From an uncultured Brevibacillus sp. (lineage in GTDB: Bacteria > Bacillota > Bacilli > Brevibacillales > Brevibacillaceae), in assembly GCA_946402065.1 (NCBI GenBank), contig CAMIVR010000030.1, forward strand, positions 1 to 41,241: 41,241 nt of DNA. Direction: 5' to 3'. Position 1 is the stretch's first letter; the number at the start of each line of letters is the position of its first letter. The position numbers and the translations under genes were made by a program. Of this stretch, positions 15,893 through 24,044 are shown piece after piece. Below the pieces are notes generated by a model. That model was given only the letters and a program-made list of their open reading frames with translations. It did not search any database and had not been told where the DNA came from.

Positions 15893-17950
15893 ATGGTCGT
15901 TTTATTGAATTTTTTAGCCTTCGTCTTTGTTACCGGGTATGCCTTCTACTTATTTGCCCACATCGTATACAGCCGCGTCATGTTTATTAAACTGGGCAAG
16001 AAATCCAACTTAAAGGAAGATTTCGGGCAAAGGATTAATGAGGTAGTAATAAACGTATTCGGTCAAAAGAAACTTTTGAAAGATCCGAAGAGCGGCGCTA
16101 TGCATGTCATCATGTTCTACGGCTTCATCATTCTGCAATTCGGGGCCATTGAACTCATCATCAAGGGATTCGTGAAAGGATTCGAATACCCGATCGGGAA
16201 AGCGCATGATTACTTCAGTTTAAGTCAGGAAATAACCACATTCTTCGTTTTGCTTGCCGTTCTGTACGCTTACTATCGCCGCTATATAGAAAAACTGAAG
16301 CGACTAAAGCAGGGATTCAAATCAGGCTTAGTCATCATGTTTTTAACGACACTCATGCTTTCCATCTTTCTTTGCTTAACGTTTGAGCATCTGTGGCTAG
16401 GGTACGAAGGGTTCTCCGCTTACGCGCCCGTCTCTACTCTTCTGGCCGGCTGGCTAGCGGGAATTAGCCCAAGCTCCGCATCTGTTTTATTCAACGTATT
16501 TTGGTGGGTGCATTTGCTGACACTCTTATCGTTTCTTGTCTATGTTCCTCAATCGAAGCATGCTCACTTGCTATTTGCCCCGGTCAATGTCTATTTACGG
16601 GATACGAAGCCAGTCGGGAAACTGACCTCAATCAACCTTGAAGATGAAAGCGCGGAAAACTACGGTGCAGGGAAAATTGAAGATTTTCGCCAAAATCAGC
16701 TCGTTGATTTGTATGCCTGTGTAGAGTGCGGGCGATGCACGAGTATGTGCCCTGCGTCCGGCACAGGAAAGACGCTTTCCCCGATGGAGCTTATTGTCAA
16801 AATGAGAGACCATCTGACGGAAAAGGGCGCTATCGTCACGTCCCGCACTCCGTGGTTGCCGGCGTTTGTGTTTGGATCGTCTCAAGCCTCTGCTGGCGTT
16901 GCGTCGGCCGATCAGGAAGCAGCCGCCACGATTGAAATGCCGAATCTGATCGGGGATGTCATTACGGAAGAAGAACTATGGGCCTGTACGACTTGCCGCA
17001 ACTGTGAAGATCAATGTCCGGTAGCCAACGAGCACGTTGAAAAGATAGTGGATATGCGCAGATATTTAGTGTTGACGGAAGGAAATATGCCTCATGAAGC
17101 GACACGCTACTTCCAAAACATCGAACGCCAAAGCAACCCTTGGGGGATCAACCGGAAGGAGCGCATCCAATGGCGGGAAGAACGGGAAGATATGGATATT
17201 CCGACGGTGAAGGAAGCCGAGGAATTTGAGTATCTGTTCTGGGTAGGCTCCATGGGATCATTTGATAAACGCAGCCAAAAAATTGCTCAATCCTTTGGCA
17301 AAATCCTGAATAAAGCCGGGGTGAAATTCGCGATACTTGGAAATGAAGAGCGCAATTCCGGGGATACAGCGCGCAGGATGGGGAATGAATTTTTATTTCA
17401 GCAGCTTTGCCAGGAGAACATCGCAAATTTTCAGGCATATCAGGTGAAAAAAATCGTGACGATTGACCCGCATGCATACAATACGTTTAAGCATGAGTAT
17501 CCCGAGTTCGGCCTGGTAGCGGAAATTTATCATCACACGGAGCTGATTTGGAAGCTGATTTCCGAAGGGCGAATCCAGCCAACGAAAGAAGTGAATGAAG
17601 TCGTCGCCTACCACGATTCCTGTTATATGGGCCGCTATAACGATGTGTACGATATCCCTCGCCAAATCCTGAAGTCTATTCCCGGAGTGAAGGTGCTCGA
17701 GATGGAGCGGAATCGCGAAGATGCGATGTGCTGCGGTGCTGGCGGAGGCATGATGTGGCTTGAAGAAACGCAGGGAAAACGAATCAACGTGGCTCGCACC
17801 GAACAGGCTCTGCTCCTGAATCCTACTGTAATCGGAAGCAACTGTCCGTATTGCCTGACCATGCTAAGCGATGGAACGAAAGCGAAAGAGGCAGAAGAGC
17901 AAGTGAAAACGCTGGATATTGCAGAAATCGTCGAAAGATCGCTGGCGTAA
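15893..17950 (+). CDS. fadF: Membrane iron-sulfur oxidoreductase, ETF:menaquinone type (FadF-like)
   Basis: 685-residue protein with an N-terminal membrane part of about five or six helices (residues 1-215, nitrate-reductase-gamma-like), then two 4Fe-4S motifs, CVECGRCTSMCP near 276 and CTTCRNCEDQCP near 364, and C-terminal cysteine-rich (CCG) domains. The second CCG domain is intact (YHDSCYMGRYNDVYD, then CCGAGGG near 612). In the first the expected Cys is Ser (VGSMGSFD), as I recall for Bacillus FadF. Proteins of this kind serve as ETF:(mena)quinone oxidoreductases in Gram-positive and syntrophic bacteria. The start is ATG 15893 with AGGAGGT. It is the membrane exit for electrons from the dehydrogenases. 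Confidence 0.9.
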   Translation: MVVLLNFLAFVFVTGYAFYLFAHIVYSRVMFIKLGKKSNLKEDFGQRINEVVINVFGQKKLLKDPKSGAMHVIMFYGFIILQFGAIELIIKGFVKGFEYPIGKAHDYFSLSQEITTFFVLLAVLYAYYRRYIEKLKRLKQGFKSGLVIMFLTTLMLSIFLCLTFEHLWLGYEGFSAYAPVSTLLAGWLAGISPSSASVLFNVFWWVHLLTLLSFLVYVPQSKHAHLLFAPVNVYLRDTKPVGKLTSINLEDESAENYGAGKIEDFRQNQLVDLYACVECGRCTSMCPASGTGKTLSPMELIVKMRDHLTEKGAIVTSRTPWLPAFVFGSSQASAGVASADQEAAATIEMPNLIGDVITEEELWACTTCRNCEDQCPVANEHVEKIVDMRRYLVLTEGNMPHEATRYFQNIERQSNPWGINRKERIQWREEREDMDIPTVKEAEEFEYLFWVGSMGSFDKRSQKIAQSFGKILNKAGVKFAILGNEERNSGDTARRMGNEFLFQQLCQENIANFQAYQVKKIVTIDPHAYNTFKHEYPEFGLVAEIYHHTELIWKLISEGRIQPTKEVNEVVAYHDSCYMGRYNDVYDIPRQILKSIPGVKVLEMERNREDAMCCGAGGGMMWLEETQGKRINVARTEQALLLNPTVIGSNCPYCLTMLSDGTKAKEAEEQVKTLDIAEIVERSLA

Positions 17951-17994
17951 AGAGGTTCGAATGAATCTGTAACTCGTTCAGAGGGGGAGAAGGA

Positions 17995-18057
17995 ATGATA
18001 CTAGTTTTTCTAACGGGCATCAATTTTTCTTGGGGGTGTCACTATGAATTACGCTGA
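17995..18057 (+). CDS. Possible 20-codon upstream ORF overlapping the acyl-CoA synthetase start
   Basis: ATG 17995 has a very strong ribosome site (GAGGGGGAGAAGG just upstream) and opens a 20-codon frame, MILVFLTGINFSWGCHYELR. It stops at 18055-18057, twelve bases inside the following gene and in another frame. The peptide has no similarity I recognise. It could couple translation of the synthetase to upstream ribosomes, or be a chance product of a duplicated Shine-Dalgarno site. Confidence 0.35.
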   Translation: MILVFLTGINFSWGCHYELR

Positions 18058-19666
18058 AAAACCCTGGCTGACATTTTATCATCGGGATATTGGCGAATTC
18101 TTGCCATCAGAAGAACAAAATCTTTCGCAATTGTTTGTTGATTCCGCTCAACGCTACGGGGATCAAACGGCCCTCACATTTTATGATAAGACATGGACTT
18201 TTCACGATGTATACAAGATTTCCGAACGATTTGCCGCCCGGTTGTATGCGGAGGGATTTCGAAAGGGAGACCGGTTGGCAATCATGTTGCCCAATACGCC
18301 TCACTATATTTTCTCCCTGTTTGGAACCTTCCGGCTGGGAGGGATTGCGGTTCAAGTCAATCCAATGTACGTCGAAAGAGAAATTGAGCATGTACTGAAT
18401 GATTCTGGTGCTGAGACAATCGTTGTGTTTGATGCCGTGTATCCCAGAGTAAAACAGGTCCAAAATAAAACCTCTTTAAAGAAAATTATCGTGGTAAGCC
18501 TGGGAGTTCAGGCTGCCGATATTCACAGTGGAGATCTTCGCTTTGAACAATTTTTGCAAATGGATGCATCCAAAGCGCCGGAAGTTGATATTGTACCGGG
18601 CGAGGATGTTGCTGTCTTGCAATATACAGGCGGAACTACAGGCGTATCAAAAGGCGTGATGCTAACCCATACGAATCTGGTGTCCCAAATCGAGCAGATC
18701 TACACGATTACGTTTAAAGTACTTGATGACCTTCCCGTAAACCCGAAAGTTATGAGTGTTTTGCCTATGTTTCATATTTATGGTTTGACAAGTGTTGTAT
18801 TTTTGTCTTTAAGAGCCGGATTTAATCAAATTATTTTACCGCGTTTTGATGTGGAAGAAATCCTGCAGACGATGAAAAGGGAAAAGCCGTTGCAATTTTC
18901 CGGAGTTCCGACAATGTTTATAGCCTTGAACAGCCATCCTCGGTTAGAAGATTACGGGCTTGATCAAATCAGATTCTTCATTAGCGGCGGGGCGGCCATG
19001 CCGGTCGAGCAGCTTCACTTGTTTGAAAAAAGGACGAATTGCAATCTGTGTGAAGGGTATGGCTTATCCGAAGCATCTCCGGTTACCCATGTAAATCCTG
19101 TTTTTCTGGTAAACAGGGCAGGAAGTATAGGGATTCCGGTACCGGGAACGGAGGCCAGGATTGTCAGGGAAACAGCTGCCGGCCTGGAAGATGTGCCCGT
19201 TGGAGAAATTGGCGAGCTGATTATTAAAGGTCCGCAGGTGATGAAAGGATATTGGAACAAACCTGAAGAGACCAAGGCGGTCTTAAAAGAGGGTTGGCTG
19301 TTTACCGGTGATTTGGCCCGTATGGACGAAGACGGATATTTCTATATTGTGGATCGGAAGAAAGACATGATCATTGCCGGTGGATACAATGTATATCCTC
19401 GGGAAATAGAAGAGGTTCTCTATCAACATCCGGCAGTTAAAGAAGTCATCGTGATAGGGGTTCCGGATGCGTATAGAGGAGAGACAGTCAAAGCCTACAT
19501 TACCTTGCAGGCGGATCAAAAGGCAACGGAAGAGGAGCTTATCGAGTTCTCACGCAAGTATCTCGCAGCCTACAAGGTTCCCCGGCTGATCGAATTCCGC
19601 GATGAGTTGCCAAGGTCTGCCGTAGGCAAGTTGTTAAGAAGATCGCTGCGAGATGAAAAAGCATAG
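18044..19666 (+). CDS. Long-chain fatty acid-CoA ligase (acyl-CoA synthetase)
   Basis: ANL-family adenylating enzyme of 540 residues that activates carboxylic acids as acyl-AMP and then acyl-CoA. Motifs in order: LQYTGGTTGVSKGVMLTH (P-loop-like A3), GYGLSEASPV (A5), LFTGDLARMDEDGYF (A7), DRKKDMIIAGGYNVYPREIE (A8) and the C-terminal PRSAVGKLLRR with the acyl-adenylation Lys. It resembles the Bacillus LcfA/LcfB group. The start is ATG 18044 with GGGGGTG before it. It follows the FadF-type gene with 93 bp between and probably supplies substrate for the same pathway. A third-party substrate range cannot be judged. Confidence 0.9.
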   Translation: MNYAEKPWLTFYHRDIGEFLPSEEQNLSQLFVDSAQRYGDQTALTFYDKTWTFHDVYKISERFAARLYAEGFRKGDRLAIMLPNTPHYIFSLFGTFRLGGIAVQVNPMYVEREIEHVLNDSGAETIVVFDAVYPRVKQVQNKTSLKKIIVVSLGVQAADIHSGDLRFEQFLQMDASKAPEVDIVPGEDVAVLQYTGGTTGVSKGVMLTHTNLVSQIEQIYTITFKVLDDLPVNPKVMSVLPMFHIYGLTSVVFLSLRAGFNQIILPRFDVEEILQTMKREKPLQFSGVPTMFIALNSHPRLEDYGLDQIRFFISGGAAMPVEQLHLFEKRTNCNLCEGYGLSEASPVTHVNPVFLVNRAGSIGIPVPGTEARIVRETAAGLEDVPVGEIGELIIKGPQVMKGYWNKPEETKAVLKEGWLFTGDLARMDEDGYFYIVDRKKDMIIAGGYNVYPREIEEVLYQHPAVKEVIVIGVPDAYRGETVKAYITLQADQKATEEELIEFSRKYLAAYKVPRLIEFRDELPRSAVGKLLRRSLRDEKA

Positions 19667-19899
19667 AAAATCCGAAGGGGTGAAATCAGGAGCATGAAAA
19701 ACGCGTAAAGGGGTTGCACGCTCAAATACCAATCGCAAATATTTATAAATAGTAGACAAAAAAACGAAAATATAATGTGCTAAAATTCAGGTAATTGAGA
19801 TTTTAGAGGAGTGATGATAAACAGAACAGTGCCTTATAAACGAACCGGTAACAGCGTTGTGCCATAAGCAATACGCCTGGAAGAGGGGGAATACTGGTT
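19667..19899. other. Gap between the fatty-acid operon and the second cluster
   Basis: A/T-rich 233-bp region that should hold the promoter of the second cluster. A perfect TATAAT occurs at 19771-19776 within a run of A, but no good -35 box stands 16-18 bp upstream. ATACCAA near 19729 resembles one half of the TetR palindrome, without a matching second half. No terminator hairpin was found after the synthetase gene, so read-through from upstream is possible. Confidence 0.4.
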
Positions 19900-21114
19900 A
19901 TGAAGATCGTAATTTTAGGTGCAGCGGCTGATATGGCAAAGCCATCGATCGAGTTCCTGGCAAAGGAAACAGTAATTGAACAAATCGTCTTGGCCGATAT
20001 AAATTTGCCAAAGGTAGAAGAACTGGCGCAAAAATATGGACCGAAGGCAATTGCCCAAGCCGTTGATGTGAACAACCGGGATGATGTACGGAATGTGATT
20101 GCCCATGCTGCACTCGTCATGAACTTTGTAGGTCCGTATTACCGATTTGGCACCAAGGTACTGGAAGCTGCAGTGGATGAAGGCGTAAACTATATCGATA
20201 TTTGTGACGATTATGATACTACGCTTGCCGCATTAGAGCTGAACGGAAAGGCAAAGGAAAACGGTGTGACGGCGCTGATCGGCATGGGTGCCTCGCCAGG
20301 TGTAACGAACCTGTTGTCTCGCCTGGCAGCCGATGAACTGGAGCATGTACAGGAAATCAATACGTATTGGGTGGTAGGTGAAGCGGAACCAGGCGGTTTT
20401 GGAGCACTCATTCATCTGTTCCACATTATTGAAGGGCAGGTGCCAACTTTTTATGACGGAGAGCTTCAGCTAATTTCTTCCTTTCAAAAAGAGACTGCGA
20501 AAACAATAGATTTTGGGGAGCCGGTTGGCACAGTTGAGCTCTATCATGTTGGACATCCGGAGCCGATCACGCTGTCAAAGTTCATTCCCGGAGTGCGGAA
20601 GGTCACTAACTTTGGGGCATTACTCCCGGAATACCAAAACCAGCTGTTTAAAACGCTTGTTGATTTTGGGTTTACGAGTGAAAAGACAATTTCCTTCAGA
20701 AACCAGCAGGTAGCTCCGATTGAATTTTTGCTGGCACTCCTGCAAGACAAGCAAGGTGACAAACAGAGTGAATCAACGCGACTGAACAGGTCCATCGGGG
20801 CGATGCGAGTCGAGGTTGTCGGGGTTCGGGAAGGGAAGGAAACCGTCTATACTTTTACAAAGGCGGGATATGGTTCGATGGCGAGTAGTACATCCGTACC
20901 GACCGGAGTAGCTGCACTTCTTATGGCAAGAGGGGAGATCGAGGTGAAAGGGGTTATTCCTCCTGAATGCGTCGATCCCAAAAAACTGCTTTCTGCTTTA
21001 AAAGAAATGAATTATTTTGGTCTTACAGGCGACTTCCAGGTTGTCAGGAAGAGCGGGGAAGAGACCGTATCGGGGACATTAACGGACACCGATCGTTTTC
21101 CGGAATTCAGCTAA
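19900..21114 (+). CDS. Saccharopine dehydrogenase-like oxidoreductase
   Basis: 404-residue protein of the saccharopine dehydrogenase/reductase family (N-terminal Rossmann domain, then a large C-terminal domain). The start MKIVILGAAADMAKP has a nucleotide-binding loop with Ala where Gly is usual (GAAADMA against GxGxxG). Next come VLADINLPKVEELAQ with the Asp that ends the second strand, MNFVGPYYRFGTKVLEAA, VNYIDICDDYDTT and IGMGASPGVTNLLSRLAADEL, all typical of the family. Real substrates of such bacterial members are mostly unknown; amino-acid imine reduction or carboxynorspermidine-type chemistry is possible. The start ATG 19900 has GAAGAGGGGGAA upstream. It heads a cluster with an AraC regulator, two CoA ligases and a permease. 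Confidence 0.85.
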   Translation: MKIVILGAAADMAKPSIEFLAKETVIEQIVLADINLPKVEELAQKYGPKAIAQAVDVNNRDDVRNVIAHAALVMNFVGPYYRFGTKVLEAAVDEGVNYIDICDDYDTTLAALELNGKAKENGVTALIGMGASPGVTNLLSRLAADELEHVQEINTYWVVGEAEPGGFGALIHLFHIIEGQVPTFYDGELQLISSFQKETAKTIDFGEPVGTVELYHVGHPEPITLSKFIPGVRKVTNFGALLPEYQNQLFKTLVDFGFTSEKTISFRNQQVAPIEFLLALLQDKQGDKQSESTRLNRSIGAMRVEVVGVREGKETVYTFTKAGYGSMASSTSVPTGVAALLMARGEIEVKGVIPPECVDPKKLLSALKEMNYFGLTGDFQVVRKSGEETVSGTLTDTDRFPEFS

Positions 21115-21138
21115 CCATGCTCGCGGAGGGGAATACAT

Positions 21139-22392
21139 TTGCTTGAACACTTATCCCAGGATCCATTAGGTGACCAAACAGAGCTGATGATTCCCTATCT
21201 CTACCCTTCCTTTATGTATGAGCTTCTCGGAGGGTATTTAACGGAGAAGCAGATAAAAGAACGCGCTTCGATGTTGAATATTTCCTACATGCCCAATATT
21301 GCGCTTTCGATCCATTTGCTGCACAAAAAGGACCGTACCGTTTTCGTAGAGCATGACGCGATGGAAGAACTGCTTTTCCTGACAAGACAGGTTTTTAAAT
21401 ACTGGGATGGAGCGATCGTGTTGAGTTATCTTGGCAAGGGAGTCGTGCTTTTGCCGAGATGCAATCGGGATTTACACATCATGAAGTCTGAAATCGAGCT
21501 ATACACCGATCAGTTGCTTTCACTGATCAGTCACAGCAACGTAGCGGATCAGCTGGCAACAGCAGGTGTTGGTCGATATTATGATAGCGCTTCCATGCTG
21601 CATCTTTCTTATGCTGAGGCATGTCGTGCTGCCCAATCCTATTTTTTACAGGGCAGTCGGATCATTTTTTTTGATGATTTGGACCGGAATCGTGATTTGT
21701 CGGGCTCCTTATGTTTATACGACAACGAGCAGGAGCTGTTGGAAATGGTTCGCATTGGCGATACCGGGGCCGCTTTAAGCAAGCTGGATGACATGATGCA
21801 GGCATTGGATACGTTTTCCGGGGAACAGTTGCTCAGTAATCTCTTTATGTTTCTGTTTGAACAGCTCGTCATTCTTTCACGCGGAGTGCTGGCTGAAGGT
21901 GCACATCCGAAGGCGGCAGCTGAAATGAAGTGGCAATTGACAAAAGAGCTGATCGGGAGTGGCAATGATTTCAAGCAGATGAAACAATGGGCGAATACCA
22001 TGATCATTCGTTTTGTAAATCTGGTAAAGGAAAAAACGGAAAAGCCTTCTGCATGGTTTGTAGATGAAGCTGAGGAATTTATTGCCCGTCATTACCACCA
22101 TCCCCTTACGCTGGAATACGTGGCGGAGAAGGTTCATGTCAGCCCAGCCTATCTTAGCCGTATTTTTAAAGAAGAACGGCAGGAAAACTTTGTCCAGTAC
22201 CTTAACAAAACGCGAATCTATCATGCAAAACAGCTATTGTCGAAAACGCAAGTAGAGATAAGCGAGATTGCTTCACGCGTCGGTTTTCGGAATCAGAACT
22301 ACTTTGCTACCGTGTTTCGCAAGCAGGAGGGGATTACTCCCTCAGAATTTCGCAAAAAGCTGCAACACAGTGACGATGCTCTGAAAAAATAA
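21139..22392 (+). CDS. AraC-family transcriptional regulator
   Basis: 417-residue regulator with a C-terminal AraC DNA-binding domain of about 100 residues. The two helix-turn-helices are visible as LTLEYVAEKVHVSPAYLSRIF and the EISEIASRVGFRNQNYFATV part, ending in GITPSEFRKKLQ. The N-terminal 300 residues are not a cupin domain; they resemble the sensory region of long Paenibacillus-type AraC proteins, with no membrane helices seen. TTG 21139 is the likely start, with GGAGGGGAA at 21126-21133. It lies within the second cluster and is the likely local activator. Its position between the dehydrogenase-like gene and the ligases suggests it senses the pathway substrate. Confidence 0.87.
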   Translation: MLEHLSQDPLGDQTELMIPYLYPSFMYELLGGYLTEKQIKERASMLNISYMPNIALSIHLLHKKDRTVFVEHDAMEELLFLTRQVFKYWDGAIVLSYLGKGVVLLPRCNRDLHIMKSEIELYTDQLLSLISHSNVADQLATAGVGRYYDSASMLHLSYAEACRAAQSYFLQGSRIIFFDDLDRNRDLSGSLCLYDNEQELLEMVRIGDTGAALSKLDDMMQALDTFSGEQLLSNLFMFLFEQLVILSRGVLAEGAHPKAAAEMKWQLTKELIGSGNDFKQMKQWANTMIIRFVNLVKEKTEKPSAWFVDEAEEFIARHYHHPLTLEYVAEKVHVSPAYLSRIFKEERQENFVQYLNKTRIYHAKQLLSKTQVEISEIASRVGFRNQNYFATVFRKQEGITPSEFRKKLQHSDDALKK

Positions 22393-22431
22393 ACGGATGC
22401 TACATTGCGATGAGGGAGGGGCAAAGCGAAA

Positions 22432-24003
22432 GTGAATATCGCCAGAATCGGAACAGATAACATCATTCGCTACGGCGAATATCCATTTTTGCATGTTCAA
22501 GAGAATGAATTCCTGAATGTTGATTTGGAGCGGGATTCCAACAAGCTCGGCAATGGTCTGAAAAAAATCGGGGTGAAAGAAAATGATCGTGTGGTGGTCA
22601 TGCTGCCTAATTGCCCTGAAATCCTGTTGAGTTATCAGGCAATTTTGAAATTGGGGGCAATCGTGGTGCCGATTCACTTTGCTTCAGAATTCGCAGAATT
22701 GCACCTGCTGCTATCGGAGTGTGAACCGGTGGCGATGATTACTTCATACGACTTATCGGCTACTGTGCAGCAGGTTATTCATGAGCTTGATGATAAGCCC
22801 GAAATCATACTGACAGGTAACATCCATGGGAAATCAGCTCAGCGTATGAAAGGCACCTCGTTCGAAGCTCTTTTGCAAGCAGGGGAAGAAACGCTTCCCA
22901 TCGCGGATCGATCCGGCGATGACACCGCTGCGATCATTTATACGTCCGGTACAACAGGAAAACCCAAGGGGGCAATGATTACCCATCACAATCTGTACAT
23001 GGACATTAATCTTGAGCCGCAAGCGATAAATCTGTTAAGCGCAAACGGTGAGCGTGTGGTCGATGAGGACGTTATTATGACGACGTTGCCCCTCGGTCAT
23101 ATTTATGGGTTAACGATCATGCTTATGGCCTACGTAATTGGTGCCAAACTGGTGGTTTTGCCTGCTTATGATTCGGTCGAAGTTGCTTTGGCCATCGAAA
23201 AATACGGCGTTACCAGCTTTACGGGAGTTCCGGACATGTACGACCAGCTTGCAAATGATCATCGATTGAAATCATTTGAGCTCCGGAGTGTCAAGCGGTG
23301 GATTTGTGGAGGAGCTTCTTTGCCAAATGAAACCCGGCAACAATTTGAAGCGCGTTTTCACACGCAAATCCTCGAGTCGTACGGTATGACGGAAACGACA
23401 GGCGGGTTCAGTATTCAACGAACAAATCGGAAAATGAAGCCTGGATCAGTCGGAGAAATCATTCCTGGCTGTAAAGCGCGCGTGGTGAACAATGAGGGCA
23501 AAATTTTGCCGGTGGGACAGGTTGGAGAATTGATTATTAAGGGACCTATTGTTATGAAAGGATATTACAAGGATCAGCAAGCAACGGAAAAAGTGCTTGT
23601 CAATGACTGGCTTTACACCGGGGATATGGGGTTCATGGATGAAGATGGGGATATTTTTATCGTGGAGAGGAAGAAAGACCTCATCGCCTATAAAAACCTG
23701 ACGATTTATCCTACAGAGGTTGAAGCGGTCTTGTGCAAGCATCCGAAGGTGTTGCATGCCGGCGTCATAGGGATTTTGCCACATGGGGAAAATGAAGTAC
23801 AGATTAAGGCCTATGTTGAGCTTCAGGAGGATGCGGATGTCACAATCGAAGAAATCCAGTCGTTTTGCAGGAATTATGTAGCCGATTACAAGGTGCCCAG
23901 TATTGTTGAATTCAGGTCTGAGCTGCCGAAAAATGAACTGGGAAAAATCTTGCGGAAAAAGCTGCGCGAAGAAAACGATCCCTTGCGGACGACGGGTTAT
24001 TGA
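22432..24003 (+). CDS. Acyl-CoA ligase, tandem copy 1
   Basis: ANL-family ligase of 523 residues. The A3 loop is canonical (IIYTSGTTGKPKGAMITH) and ESYGMTETTGGF (A5) and LYTGDMGFMDEDGDIF (A7) are present. The A8 hinge is altered: RKKDLIAYKNLTIYPTEVE has Lys-Asn-Leu-Thr where the family has Gly-Gly-x-Asn. The C-terminal catalytic Lys is in PKNELGKILRK. GTG 22432 with GGGAGGGG (22414-22421) is the start. It aligns along its whole length with the gene that follows 41 bp later, so the two arose by duplication. The A8 hinge governs the domain turn for thioester formation, so copy 1 may be slow in that half-reaction or have a changed acceptor; that is inference. Confidence 0.87.
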   Translation: MNIARIGTDNIIRYGEYPFLHVQENEFLNVDLERDSNKLGNGLKKIGVKENDRVVVMLPNCPEILLSYQAILKLGAIVVPIHFASEFAELHLLLSECEPVAMITSYDLSATVQQVIHELDDKPEIILTGNIHGKSAQRMKGTSFEALLQAGEETLPIADRSGDDTAAIIYTSGTTGKPKGAMITHHNLYMDINLEPQAINLLSANGERVVDEDVIMTTLPLGHIYGLTIMLMAYVIGAKLVVLPAYDSVEVALAIEKYGVTSFTGVPDMYDQLANDHRLKSFELRSVKRWICGGASLPNETRQQFEARFHTQILESYGMTETTGGFSIQRTNRKMKPGSVGEIIPGCKARVVNNEGKILPVGQVGELIIKGPIVMKGYYKDQQATEKVLVNDWLYTGDMGFMDEDGDIFIVERKKDLIAYKNLTIYPTEVEAVLCKHPKVLHAGVIGILPHGENEVQIKAYVELQEDADVTIEEIQSFCRNYVADYKVPSIVEFRSELPKNELGKILRKKLREENDPLRTTGY

Positions 24004-24044
24004 ATGATCAGCATGATGTCTTTTGCCAAAAAGGAGCTGGCGAT

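Noticed and set aside
19710-19745. Possible sigma-54 promoter or sixth TetR operator before the saccharopine dehydrogenase-like gene
   Set aside because: TTGCA is present without the GG element at -24, and only one half of the palindrome (ATACCAA) is recognisable.
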